Shown here: positions 24,881 through 33,029 of the stretch, piece after piece | Layout of the letters: each line of letters opens with the position of its first letter | Position numbering within the stretch: the first letter of the stretch is position 1 | Origin: a bacterium | Lineage (GTDB): Bacteria; Cyanobacteriota; Sericytochromatia; S15B-MN24; VGJW01 | NCBI GenBank assembly: GCA_021781555.1 | Contig: JAJXWQ010000003.1 | Coordinates: forward strand, 1-59,712 | Direction: 5' to 3' | DNA: 59,712 nucleotides | Made by a program: the position numbers and the translations under genes | The notes under the pieces: generated by a model | Databases searched by the model: none | The model's input: only the letters and a program-made list of their open reading frames with translations | Told to the model about the DNA's origin: nothing

Positions 24881-27274
24881 TTGCGACTCCATCCCACCGG
24901 ACCGGTTCTCGGCGCCGCCCTCTCGATCGCCATCGCCTCGCCGGCCCTGGCGGCCCCGCCACCCGTGTACATCCCCGAAACGGGATCCATCCCCTCGGTG
25001 GCCACCACCGAGGACGCGGCGGCAACGCTCGTCAATCCGGCGGGCCTGGGCTGGGACCAGGGCCTCGGCCTCCAGCTCGATACGGCCGGGAGCTCGAGCA
25101 GCACGCTCGCGCTTGGACTCGGCGGGCTGGGAATCGGCCTGCGGATGGAGGGTCAGCGCCAGGAACTCACCCTGGCCACCGAGATCCCGCTCACCTATGG
25201 CTTCCGGACGGGACTGGCCTATCGCCTCGGCCGCCTGGGGGCGAAGACGGGCGGGGATTATGACGCCAGCTTCCTGGCCAGGCCGGCAGACTTCATCTCC
25301 CTGGGTGGCGTCGTGCGCAACATCGGCGGCACGCTCCCGGGAGAATCCCGGAACTACCAATTCGGGATAGGCTTGCGACCGGGCACGGATCGCCTCACCT
25401 TGAGCCTCGACGGGGCCTGGGCCGAGGGTCGGACCTTCTGGCAGGCCGAGCCGATGCTGGGCATCGATGCCGAGGTCGCGCCGAACATCTTCGTGCGCGG
25501 CGAGGCCCTCTACGATCCCATGACCGACGACGTGACGACGCGGTTCGGACTGGGCATCGGCACCCCCAACTGGGATATCGGAGCCCTGTCGGGCCCGATA
25601 TCGAGCTCGGGGCCGAGCCTGGCCGGCACCACCGGCTACCTGCGTTTCCGCGAGGCACGCAGCAAGGCGCTCCTGGGGCCATCCGACGTTGCCGAGCTCA
25701 AGCTCAAGGGAGCGCTGGGGCCGAGTCCCAGCACCCTGGCAGTCCTGACCGGGCTCGGCGCGATGCCCCCGGTGGCCAGCACGCTCGAGGCCCTCAAGGA
25801 GACGGCCGAGGATCCGCACATCACGGGTCTCCTGCTCGTCATCTCCGACGTCACGGCATCGCTGGCCGACGTCGAGGAGGTTCACGACGCCATCGCCACG
25901 GTCGTCAAGGCTGGCAAACCCGTCGTGGCGTATCTTCCAGCGGGTGGCCTGGCCGAGATGTATCTCGCCTCGGCCTGCACCCGGGTCGTGCTCAACCCGG
26001 TCGGGACCCTCGATTTCACGGGCTTCGCCACCGAGGTGCAGTACTACAAGGCCCTGCTCGATCGCATCGGAATCAAGGCCGAGTTCGTCAAGGCGGGACC
26101 CTACAAGGACGCGATGGAGCCCTTCCGCCGCAAGCACATGAGCACCGCCAACCGGTCGCAGCTCGAACAGCTTACGCAGGACCAGTTCGGGCAACTCCTC
26201 GAAGGCATCGCCCAGGGCCGCCACCAGGCCACCGACGACATCGCGGTCGACGTCAACCAGGGCTTCCTCTCGGCCCCCCAGGCGCTCGACGCCAAGCTTG
26301 TCGACCAGCTCGGCGAGCCCGAGGATCTCAAGGCGGCCCTCGCCAAGGCCCACGTGCAGGCGTCCGGCCACGTCGACGCGCTGGACCTGGCATACCGGCT
26401 CCGTTCGTGGGCCCCGCCCCACCTCGCCGTGGTCAATCTTTCGGGAGCCATCAGCAGCGGGCCGAGCGGCAACGATCTCCTGATGGGCCGGACGATCGGC
26501 GCGGGCACGATCGTCGGTGCCTTGCGCCAGGCCCAGGCGGATAGCTCGATCCGCGGGGTCGTCGTCCGGATCGATTCTCCTGGAGGAGACGCCATCGCAT
26601 CCGAGGCCATCCGCGACGCGGTCGCCCGCCTGGCTGCGGTCAAACCGGTGGTCATCAGCATGGGCGGCGAGGCCGCCTCCGGCGGATACTGGGTAGCGTG
26701 CGGCGCCAATCGGCTGCTGGCCGACCCCGCCACGATCACCGGCAGTATCGGCGTGTTCGTCGGCAAGTTCAGCGCCCAGGGGCTCTTCGACAAGCTCGGC
26801 ATCCACACCGACACGGTGAGCCGCGGCCGCTACGCAACGCTCGATTCGATCGCCCACAACCTCACGCCTGACCAGAGGTCGCTGATGTACTCCAACATGG
26901 AGTTCACCTACGCCCGCTTCCTCGAACTCGTCAGCCATACCCGCCACATGACCGAGGCTCGGGTAAAGAGCCTGGCCGGTGGCCACATCTGGTCCGGGCA
27001 GGCTGCCCTCAAGCTCGGGCTCATCGACAAGCAAGGTGGCCTTCTCGATGCCATCTCCGAGGTCAAGCACGAAGCCGGGCTCGCGGGTCGGCAGGTCGTG
27101 ATCGACTATCTGCCGGTGCCAGGTCCGTTCGGCTTTTCCGACGACGTGCTGGATGTCTTCGACGGGGACTTCGGACTGGACAAGGCGCTCCAGCGGGCGG
27201 CCAAGTGGGGCCGCGTCCAGGACTGGCTCCTCGATCCCCGGCTCGTTCCAGCAGGACCGGCAGCCAACGAGTGA
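24881..27274 (+). CDS. sppA: Signal peptide peptidase SppA with N-terminal barrel-like domain
   Basis: 797 aa. A signal peptide ends near ALAAPPP. Residues ~35-260 are beta-rich, with ATLVNPAGLGWDQGLGLQLD resembling the start of outer-membrane barrel proteins of the PorV/TraF kind. Two SppA (S49) domains follow: the catalytic Lys in KAGPYKDAMEPF, and the Ser in EAASGGYWVACG, close to E. coli SppA. SppA degrades cleaved signal peptides in the inner membrane. The barrel-like fusion suggests a different location or anchoring. It starts at TTG 24881, 7 nt after AAGGAGGA. Followed by ruvX. Confidence 0.88.
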   Translation: MRLHPTGPVLGAALSIAIASPALAAPPPVYIPETGSIPSVATTEDAAATLVNPAGLGWDQGLGLQLDTAGSSSSTLALGLGGLGIGLRMEGQRQELTLATEIPLTYGFRTGLAYRLGRLGAKTGGDYDASFLARPADFISLGGVVRNIGGTLPGESRNYQFGIGLRPGTDRLTLSLDGAWAEGRTFWQAEPMLGIDAEVAPNIFVRGEALYDPMTDDVTTRFGLGIGTPNWDIGALSGPISSSGPSLAGTTGYLRFREARSKALLGPSDVAELKLKGALGPSPSTLAVLTGLGAMPPVASTLEALKETAEDPHITGLLLVISDVTASLADVEEVHDAIATVVKAGKPVVAYLPAGGLAEMYLASACTRVVLNPVGTLDFTGFATEVQYYKALLDRIGIKAEFVKAGPYKDAMEPFRRKHMSTANRSQLEQLTQDQFGQLLEGIAQGRHQATDDIAVDVNQGFLSAPQALDAKLVDQLGEPEDLKAALAKAHVQASGHVDALDLAYRLRSWAPPHLAVVNLSGAISSGPSGNDLLMGRTIGAGTIVGALRQAQADSSIRGVVVRIDSPGGDAIASEAIRDAVARLAAVKPVVISMGGEAASGGYWVACGANRLLADPATITGSIGVFVGKFSAQGLFDKLGIHTDTVSRGRYATLDSIAHNLTPDQRSLMYSNMEFTYARFLELVSHTRHMTEARVKSLAGGHIWSGQAALKLGLIDKQGGLLDAISEVKHEAGLAGRQVVIDYLPVPGPFGFSDDVLDVFDGDFGLDKALQRAAKWGRVQDWLLDPRLVPAGPAANE

Positions 27275-27291
27275 TCGACCCGAGTCTAAAC

Positions 27292-27738
27292 ATGTCGGAG
27301 CAGCGCCGGATTCTCGGCCTCGATGTCGGAACCCGCACGATCGGCGTCGCGGTTAGCGATCCGCTGCGTCTGACCGCCCAGGGGCGGGGGGTCATCCGGC
27401 GCTCGAGCAAGGCTGCAGATCTCGCCGAGATCAAGCACCTGACCGACCTTTACCAGCCCGAGGCGATCGTGGTAGGCTACCCCTTAACCTTGAGCGGCCT
27501 GGCTCACCGCCAGGCTCAAGGCATAGATGGCTTCATCGCCGACCTCGAGGCGCTTGGAATCCCGATCATCCGTCAGGACGAGCGATTCACGACGAAGATC
27601 GCCGAGCGGGTCCTCATCGAGGCGGACGTCTCGCGCGCGAGGCGTCGCGGCATCATTGACCAGCAGGCCGCCATCTTGATATTGCAAGGCTACCTCGACC
27701 GACTGCGCCGAGAAAGGAATCCCGATGGAACTCCATGA
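27292..27738 (+). CDS. ruvX: RuvX/YqgF pre-16S rRNA nuclease
   Basis: 148 aa, RNase H-like fold. GLDVGTRTIGVAVSD at the N terminus carries the first catalytic Asp, IVVGYPLTLSG the second strand, and RQDERFTTKIAERVL the conserved DER(F/L)(T/S)T motif; the C-terminal IDQQAAILILQGYL holds the last Asp. YqgF is proposed to process the 5' end of 16S rRNA. ATG 27292 lacks a clear Shine-Dalgarno site; GTG 27271, overlapping the sppA stop, is an alternative. The next gene overlaps it by 14 nt. Confidence 0.92.
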   Translation: MSEQRRILGLDVGTRTIGVAVSDPLRLTAQGRGVIRRSSKAADLAEIKHLTDLYQPEAIVVGYPLTLSGLAHRQAQGIDGFIADLEALGIPIIRQDERFTTKIAERVLIEADVSRARRRGIIDQQAAILILQGYLDRLRRERNPDGTP

Positions 27739-28048
27739 CCACGAACACGACCACGAACACGAACACGACGAGGAACTCGAAGGCGATGACACCGTCCTGG
27801 TCCTCCGGTTCGAGGACGAGAACCTCGTCATGATCGAAGACGAAGCGGAGTTCAACCGGGTCGTCGACTACCTCAACAACCTCCCGCCCGAGGCCGAGGA
27901 CAAGGAGCTCCCGGATCAGGAGGACGCGCTGATCACGCTGGAGGACGAAGACGGCAACACCCACGACTTCGCGGTGGTGGATATCATCGAGGTCGACGGC
28001 AAGGAGTACGCCCTGCTCGCGCCGGCTTCGGACGAAGAACTGGAGTGA
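27725..28048 (+). CDS. DUF1292 (YrzB-like) acidic protein
   Basis: 107 aa, very acidic. The N terminus is a His/Asp/Glu string (HDHEHDHEHEHDEE) that could bind metal. The DUF1292 core is ALITLEDEDGNTHDFAVVDIIEVDGKEYALLAPA. In Firmicutes the same family (YrzB) follows yqgF (YrrK), as here, so the linkage is old, but the function is unknown. AAAGGAA precedes the ATG; the start lies inside the ruvX coding end. Confidence 0.85.
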   Translation: MELHDHEHDHEHEHDEELEGDDTVLVLRFEDENLVMIEDEAEFNRVVDYLNNLPPEAEDKELPDQEDALITLEDEDGNTHDFAVVDIIEVDGKEYALLAPASDEELE

Positions 28049-28077
28049 TCGGCGGCAACTGCCGTCCGCAGCGTGCC

Positions 28078-28106
28078 TTTAACCTGGGCTCGACCCTGGG
28101 TATAAG
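28078..28106 (+). promoter_or_regulatory. Promoter of the SPOR gene
   Basis: TTTAAC (28078-28083), 17-nt spacer, TATAAG (28101-28106). It lies 68 nt before GTG 28174. Confidence 0.5.
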
Positions 28107-28173
28107 CATCTGGATCTTGAGGTAGACGATCGAGCCGCTGGGCTCACCGGCACTCGACACTGGAGGCACCCTC

Positions 28174-29331
28174 GTGGCCAAGAAGAAGCAAGACGTCGAT
28201 TTCGACGAGTTCGAAGACGAAGCCGAAGGTGATGAGTACGCCGAGGGCGACGACGACGAATACGAAGACGACGACTACGAAGACGACGAGGACGGCGGCA
28301 AGAAGGGCGGCCTGGGCGGGATCCTGCTGGTCGTTCTGCTGGGCGTCGTCGTTGCGGGGGCTGGCGCTTACTATTTCATGAGCGGCGGCAACCTGAGTTT
28401 CCTTGGCTCGGTGCCCTTCGTGGGCAAGCTCGTGGCTGCGCCCAGCCCGATCCCGACCCTGCCCCCGCTGCCCAAGATGAAGACGCACGAGCACAGTGCC
28501 GGGGCGGCGTCTGCCTCGGCGAACGCGGTAGCCACGGCCGCCAAGACTGCATCGGGTTCGGCCAAGGCCCAGCCGGGACCGGCCAAAGCCGCCAGTGCCA
28601 AGACCGCCGCTGCGGCCAAGAAGACCCCGACGGCCAAGGTAGCCGGGGCCCATGCGGCCGCCCCCGCGGCCAAGCCCCACGCGGCGGCGGCCGGGCGAGC
28701 TGCGGTCGCCAAGCCCCGCAAGAAGCCTGCCCGCGTTGCCGTAGCCTCGCATGCCCGCGGTCGCAGGACGCACGCTCCGGCTCGTCACCGCTGGGTCGCC
28801 ACCCGGAGCTGGCGCAATCGCCATCTCGTACGCCGACATCACTGGATTCCGGCTCGCCGGACGGGCGCGGGCTGGACGGTCCAGGTCGGTGCCTTCAGCG
28901 AGCCCGGCAATGCCACGCGGCTCATCGCCTCCCTCCGAGCCAGGGGCTACCAGGCCTTCAGCGGTAGCGGAGCCGGGGTCGTCGGCGGACGGTTCTCCGT
29001 CTTCTCCAACACCGTCGACACCGAGGCCAAGGCAGCTCAGCTGGCCCGGCAGTTCAAGGCGGCCGGCCGGGAGTCGCGGGTGGTGCGTCAGGGCCGCAAT
29101 TACGCCGTGAGCCTCGGCACCTTCACGACGCAGGAGGCTGCCAGCGAGCTGGTGAGCAGGCTCAACGCCCGCGGCCTGTTCGCGACGGTCAGCGGCCACG
29201 CCGGCACGATCGGTCGTTCTCATGGTCCCAACCGCGTCATGGTTGGACACTATGCCAGCTACGCCGAGGCCGCAGCCGCAGCCAGCCGTCTGCGTAGCCA
29301 GGTCGGCGCCGCCATCGTCGTGCGACAATAA
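28174..29331 (+). CDS. SPOR-domain membrane protein
   Basis: 385 aa. An acidic cytoplasmic N terminus (about 48 residues of mostly Asp/Glu) precedes one membrane segment (GGILLVVLLGVVVAGAGAYYFM), then a long Ala/Lys/Pro-rich spacer. The C-terminal part has two or three SPOR-like repeats, starting GWTVQVGAFSEPGNATRLIASLRARGY. SPOR domains bind denuded glycan strands at division septa. The type II topology places SPOR in the periplasm. Starts at GTG 28174 behind GGAGG. The CheW-like gene follows 17 nt later. Confidence 0.85.
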   Translation: MAKKKQDVDFDEFEDEAEGDEYAEGDDDEYEDDDYEDDEDGGKKGGLGGILLVVLLGVVVAGAGAYYFMSGGNLSFLGSVPFVGKLVAAPSPIPTLPPLPKMKTHEHSAGAASASANAVATAAKTASGSAKAQPGPAKAASAKTAAAAKKTPTAKVAGAHAAAPAAKPHAAAAGRAAVAKPRKKPARVAVASHARGRRTHAPARHRWVATRSWRNRHLVRRHHWIPARRTGAGWTVQVGAFSEPGNATRLIASLRARGYQAFSGSGAGVVGGRFSVFSNTVDTEAKAAQLARQFKAAGRESRVVRQGRNYAVSLGTFTTQEAASELVSRLNARGLFATVSGHAGTIGRSHGPNRVMVGHYASYAEAAAAASRLRSQVGAAIVVRQ

Positions 29332-29348
29332 TCTCCGGGCTCTCGGCG

Positions 29349-29858
29349 ATGGCCGACGAAGAGGCGAAGGTGGTCACGTTCACCGTGGCCACCGAGTCGT
29401 ACGGGATCGACATCGCGGACGTCATGGAAATCATTCCGGTCCTGCCCATCGTCAAGCTTCCCGAGACCCCGCCCTGGATCGAGGGACTGGTCGATCTTCG
29501 CGGCACGATCCTGCCCGTTCTGGATCTGCGCCACCGTTTCAAGTTACCCCCCCTGGACGACAGCCCCACGCGCTGCATCCTCGTCATCGACGTGCATGAC
29601 CAGGCCCTGGGCCTCATCGTCGATGCGGTACGCGATGTCGTGCGTCTGGGACCATCGTCGGTGCTTCCGGTCCCGCCGGGCGCAGGAACTCGAGCTCGGT
29701 TTCTTGGCGGCATCGTCCGGATTCCAGAGGCGGGAGGACACCGCCTCTTGATGCTCCTGGCCCCGGCCGAACTCCTTTCCCAGGGAGAGATCGAGACGCT
29801 CGCAAGCCTCGAACAGGCACCCTTATTGCGGGTCGATCCTGACGCCCTTGATGGTTGA
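29349..29858 (+). CDS. CheW-like protein (orphan)
   Basis: 169 aa, single CheW domain: FTVATESYGIDIADVMEIIP at the N terminus, GLVDLRGTILPVLDLRHRF in the core and ALGLIVDAVRDVVRL after it. CheW couples receptors to CheA. No receptor or CheA lies nearby; the main chemosensory operon is 19 kb away. It may serve that array or an unlinked one. No ribosome binding site; probably coupled to the SPOR gene. The promoter of the next gene begins inside its last codons. Confidence 0.82.
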   Translation: MADEEAKVVTFTVATESYGIDIADVMEIIPVLPIVKLPETPPWIEGLVDLRGTILPVLDLRHRFKLPPLDDSPTRCILVIDVHDQALGLIVDAVRDVVRLGPSSVLPVPPGAGTRARFLGGIVRIPEAGGHRLLMLLAPAELLSQGEIETLASLEQAPLLRVDPDALDG

Positions 29859-29883
29859 CTGGAGTTGACAAGCGCGCTACAAT
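29855..29883 (+). promoter_or_regulatory. Sigma-70-type promoter upstream of zinc-ribbon gene
   Basis: TTGACT (29855-29860), 17-nt spacer, TACAAT (29878-29883). Predicted start near 29890, giving a ~190-nt leader. The -35 overlaps the CheW-like gene's stop codon. Confidence 0.7.
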
Positions 29884-29889
29884 CGGCCC

Positions 29890-30080
29890 CAAGTTCTGGC
29901 TCTCTTGCGCGCTCAGGGTCACCCTTCGGTTGGTAAGCCCCCCCTTTGGGTATCTCGGCGGGTCAGCAAGCAGTCAAACGGAGCGCCAGTGCGCTTTGAC
30001 CAGGTGACCGATGCCTCTTTCGGGCTGCAGGCCGCTTGGGGGAACGAGGTTCGGTACCACTCTTGGAGGAACTGCTGACC
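29890..30080 (+). ncRNA. Structured 5' leader of the zinc-ribbon gene
   Basis: No open frame. GGTCACC (29917-29923) is complementary to GGTGACC (30003-30009) and would close a multi-helix domain. Nested inside is GTCAAA/TTTGAC with GCGC/GCGC (29973-30000). No known riboswitch class recognised. Could be a temperature- or ligand-responsive leader. Confidence 0.45.
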
Positions 30081-30443
30081 ATGCAGGACGAAACCCTTGT
30101 CTGCCGGGATTGCGGAGTCGATTTCATCTTCTCCGTGGGCGAGCAGGAGTTCTACGCCCAGAAGGGCTACACCAACAAGCCCGCTCGCTGCCCGACCTGC
30201 CGGCAGAAGCGTAAGGCGGCGTCATCGGGTGACTCGGGCGGCTACGGCGACCGCGGCGGATACGGCGGCGGCGGCGGCGGTTACTCGAGCGGCGGATACG
30301 GCGGCGCGCCCCGCCGGGAGCGCGAGCTCTTCCCCGCCAAGTGCGCCGAGTGCGGGATGGAGACCAAGGTTCCTTTCCGTCCCACCCAGGGCAAGCCGGT
30401 GTACTGCAGCGACTGCTTCCGGGCTCGCGCCGCAACCCGCTAG
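30081..30443 (+). CDS. Double zinc-ribbon protein with RGG/Gly-rich linker
   Basis: 120 aa. The N-terminal ribbon CRDCG...CPTC with EFYAQKGYTNKPARC is the zf-trcl type. A Gly/Tyr-rich middle (GGYGDRGGYGGGGGGY) resembles RNA-binding RGG tails. The C-terminal ribbon CAECGMETKVPFRP...CSDC is the CxxC_CxxC type. Such proteins are small, abundant and of uncertain role; RNA binding or stress adaptation is inferred from the linker and the long leader. ATG 30081 has GGAGGA 10 nt upstream. A longer frame from 30036 starts inside the leader and is less likely. Confidence 0.85.
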   Translation: MQDETLVCRDCGVDFIFSVGEQEFYAQKGYTNKPARCPTCRQKRKAASSGDSGGYGDRGGYGGGGGGYSSGGYGGAPRRERELFPAKCAECGMETKVPFRPTQGKPVYCSDCFRARAATR

Positions 30444-30463
30444 CCCCCCGCTCTCAAAAGCCG

Positions 30464-30494
30464 CAAGAGCCCGCTCGAATCGAGCGGGCTCTTG
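30464..30494 (+). terminator. Hairpin terminator of the zinc-ribbon gene
   Basis: CAAGAGCCCGCTCG and CGAGCGGGCTCTTG form a perfect 14-bp stem with an AAT loop, 20 nt after the stop. It lacks a T-tract. Confidence 0.65.
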
Positions 30495-30503
30495 AAACAG
30501 GCA

Positions 30504-30556
30504 GCCGGGCCCCGTTGGATTCCTCGGGCCCGCTCGCTTCAAGCCGGGAACACCTG
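30504..30556 (-). repeat. Partial interspersed repeat, copy G
   Basis: The 5' half in degenerate form (minus strand GTGTTCCCGGCTTGAAG ... GGGCCCG ... GGGGCCCGG). It lies just after the terminator. Confidence 0.6.
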
Positions 30557-30687
30557 AGGACGACCCTTACTTGCTGCGGGAGCGACGGGGCCGACGCAGG
30601 CGCGCGACATCATGCGCCCCCAACATCACCAGGAACAGGCATGCCAACACAACGGCGTACTTCATCAAGGGCGATCCCATAGAAAAG

Positions 30688-30761
30688 TCGGGATGAGAGG
30701 ATTTGAACCTCCGGCCTCACGGTCCCGAACCGCGCGCTCTGCCAAGCTGAGCTACATCCCG
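30688..30761 (-). tRNA. tRNA-Pro (anticodon CGG)
   Basis: 74 nt, cloverleaf intact: acceptor CGGGATG/CATCCCG, D stem GCTC/GAGC, anticodon stem CGCGG/CCGTG with loop TTCGGGA, T arm GGAGG-TTCAAAT-CCTCT. Discriminator A; CCA is not encoded. Reads codon CCG. Confidence 0.95.
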
Positions 30762-30880
30762 ACGAAAATGGTCGGCCCCGCCCACCCGTGGCGGATCGAG
30801 CCCGACTCGTCCGAAGAGTCTAGCACGCGTCAGGTCGGGGCCGCAAGGCCGCTACGCCCACCAGAGGTGAGCCTCCGGCA

Positions 30881-31534
30881 TCAAGGATGGAGATCGACGG
30901 CGCCGCGCAGCGCCATGGCCTGCGCCATCTGCAGAGCGGCGGCAAAAGGCTGCTTGGCCTTGAACAGGCCCTCGCCGAGCAGGAAATGCGCGACCGCGTT
31001 GTTGGGATCCGCGGCGGTAGCCTTGCGCGCGAGATCCAGCGCTCCGCTGAGATCGCCGGCGTCGTAGGTGAGATAGGACAGATAGTCGAGAGCCCAGACG
31101 TACTCGGGATCCACCGCGAGGATGTCCTGGAACTCGGCGCGAGCCTTGGCCTTGTCCGCTGCGTCGTGGTTGTAGAACCCCCGGAAGTAGTAGGCAAAAC
31201 CGAGCCTGAAGAGGACCTCGATGTTGTCCGGATTGGCCTGCGAAAGTGGCTTGAGCTTGGTGATGAGCTGATCGGCATAGGCCGGATCGAGCTGATCGAC
31301 CTCCTTGAGCTCGGCCCACGCCTTCTCGAGGTCGGGGGTACGGGCATAGGCCATGGCAAGATCGAAATGCGCGTCAGGATCCCGGGGTGCAGCTGCGACC
31401 TGCTGCTCGAGAAAGGCGATCTCGTCCGAGCTGGTGTTGGCTCTTGCCGGTGCGCAGGGCGCAAGTGCCAGCAGCAACCCGCACAGCACCAAGAAGGGGG
31501 TGCCGATACGCCGATGCGATGCCAGTGCCCTCAT
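30881..31534 (-). CDS. Exported TPR protein
   Basis: 217 aa. A signal peptide (FLVLCGLLLALAPCAPARA) precedes four or so TPR units (PDAHFDLAMAYARTPDLEKA, NIEVLFRLGFAYYFRGFYN, VWALDYLSYLTYDAGDLSGA). The Cys in ALAPCAP is not a good lipobox. Likely a periplasmic scaffold. A TAGGAT box ends 6 nt before ATG 31534. tRNA-Pro follows on the same strand. Confidence 0.72.
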   Translation of the reverse strand: MRALASHRRIGTPFLVLCGLLLALAPCAPARANTSSDEIAFLEQQVAAAPRDPDAHFDLAMAYARTPDLEKAWAELKEVDQLDPAYADQLITKLKPLSQANPDNIEVLFRLGFAYYFRGFYNHDAADKAKARAEFQDILAVDPEYVWALDYLSYLTYDAGDLSGALDLARKATAADPNNAVAHFLLGEGLFKAKQPFAAALQMAQAMALRGAVDLHP

Positions 31535-31540
31535 GCCATC

Positions 31541-31546
31541 ATCCTA
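31541..31546 (-). promoter_or_regulatory. Leaderless -10 box, TAGGAT
   Basis: Six nucleotides (GATGGC) before ATG 31534. A -35-like GTGACG lies 18 nt upstream. No Shine-Dalgarno sequence. Confidence 0.5.
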
Positions 31547-31664
31547 GCACGTACGTCCAACGGGCGTCACGCGCAAATCCGGGCAAGGCCTGCATTCGAC
31601 GGCAGCACGCGTTGCGATCGCCAGGCAGGCCATCTCGAACGCCGCGCTCCGCAGCCGGATGCTC

Positions 31665-33029
31665 TCAGCCGCCAGTCCGGTTTTCGGGCTCCATGCTCGA
31701 TCTTGACGATGCACCCGAGGCCGAGGTTCCCTCGGCGGGGAGGACTTCCCGCAGCTGGCGCGTGGTTGCGACCTGGAACCTGGCCAGGAGCTCGTCCTCG
31801 GAAAGCAACCTGGCCCCGTTGCACAGGAGCTCTTCGTAGAGCACGGTCGCTCGCCCGCCAGAAAAATCCCGCTCGGCGATCCCGGGGGGATCGACGAGGT
31901 AGACCGGGACGCGGGCGCGCACGACAGCCTCGAGATTGGGGAGATTACCAGGGCCAAAGGGGCAAGGCGCCACCACGACGGCATCGACCGTGTCGAGGAT
32001 CCCCCCCAAACGCTGGATACTGGCCTCGGAGATCGGGGCGAACGGGGCCTCGGTCAGCGTGGGGACCCGGCAATCGGCAGCCAGCTGCTGATCGGAGTCC
32101 ATCGCGTCCAGGATGCCCACCGAAAGGTCGTAGCCCATGTCGGCAAGCTTCGGGATCAGGCGGCGGCCCGATCCCCCACCCGCTACCAGGTGGATGCGCG
32201 AGGTACGGCTCGGGCGATTCAAGGCGATGCGAGGAAGCAAGTACGGAGCGCCACTGAGCGGGTGGTGAGCGACCCGCACGGCCACACCGTATGCCTGTGC
32301 GACGCTCTCCTCCGACAGCACCGCCGCCGGGGGGCCATCGGCCTGGACCCGTCCATCAAAGAAGAGGACCAGGCGCGTGCAGAACTGCGCGGCGAGGTTC
32401 AGATCGTGAAGCACGGCGAGGATCCCCAGGCCCTGGCGCGCGAGTTCCGCCAGCAGCAACATCAGGTCGAGCTGACCACCCAGATCGAGGGCACTCGTGG
32501 GTTCGTCCGCCAGAAGCACCCCAGGCTCCTGGGCCAGAGCCATGGCGATGCGGACACGCTGCCGCTGGCCGCCCGAGAGCGTCCCGACCGGGCGATCGAC
32601 CCACGCCGAAGCCCCGGCGCGCTCCAGCGCCATCTCGATCGCCCGCACGTCCGACCTCGATGTCCCGAAGGAGAACGGCCCCAGGTAAGGCGAGCGACCG
32701 ATCGCGACCAGCTGGGCTACCGTAAAAGCGTCGTCTTCGCCCGGATTCTGGGGCAGGTAAGTGAGGATCCGGGCCCTGGCCCGCGGCCGGTAACCGGAAA
32801 GCTCCCGGTCGAGCAGGAACACGCGCCCCCGCACGGGCTCCAGCACTCCCGCCAGCGTGGCCAGGAAAGTCGACTTGCCGGCCCCGTTGGGCCCGATGAG
32901 TCCCACGAACTCGCCGGGCGCCAGGTCGAAGTCGATATCCCGCACGACCGGGCTCCCCGCGCGGCCCACAGCAAGGCTCCGGGTGGACAGGAGGCAGGCA
33001 GCGTCCGCCGGGAAGCTCTCGCCCGTCAA
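31665..33029 (-). CDS. ABC transporter ATPase of the cobalamin/iron-siderophore class, with C-terminal extension
   Basis: 454 aa. The ABC domain (about 15-255) has Walker A GPNGAGKS, Q-loop LPQNPGEDD, signature LSGGQRQR, Walker B GVLLADEP and the switch His in VLHDLNLA. The last ~190 residues (HLVAGGGSGRRLIPKLADMG, VVVAPCPFGPGN) form an extra domain known from YvrA-like ATPases of putative cobalamin importers. It starts at TTG 33029, overlapping the permease stop (TTGA), with GGGAG upstream. No binding protein or outer-membrane receptor is adjacent, so the substrate is unproven. Confidence 0.85.
   Translation of the reverse strand: MTGESFPADAACLLSTRSLAVGRAGSPVVRDIDFDLAPGEFVGLIGPNGAGKSTFLATLAGVLEPVRGRVFLLDRELSGYRPRARARILTYLPQNPGEDDAFTVAQLVAIGRSPYLGPFSFGTSRSDVRAIEMALERAGASAWVDRPVGTLSGGQRQRVRIAMALAQEPGVLLADEPTSALDLGGQLDLMLLLAELARQGLGILAVLHDLNLAAQFCTRLVLFFDGRVQADGPPAAVLSEESVAQAYGVAVRVAHHPLSGAPYLLPRIALNRPSRTSRIHLVAGGGSGRRLIPKLADMGYDLSVGILDAMDSDQQLAADCRVPTLTEAPFAPISEASIQRLGGILDTVDAVVVAPCPFGPGNLPNLEAVVRARVPVYLVDPPGIAERDFSGGRATVLYEELLCNGARLLSEDELLARFQVATTRQLREVLPAEGTSASGASSRSSMEPENRTGG

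Noticed and set aside
29890-30080. Known riboswitch classes in the zinc-ribbon leader
   Set aside because: I compared by eye with c-di-GMP-I, ZTP, cobalamin and Moco consensus features and found no match; it is reported only as a structured leader.
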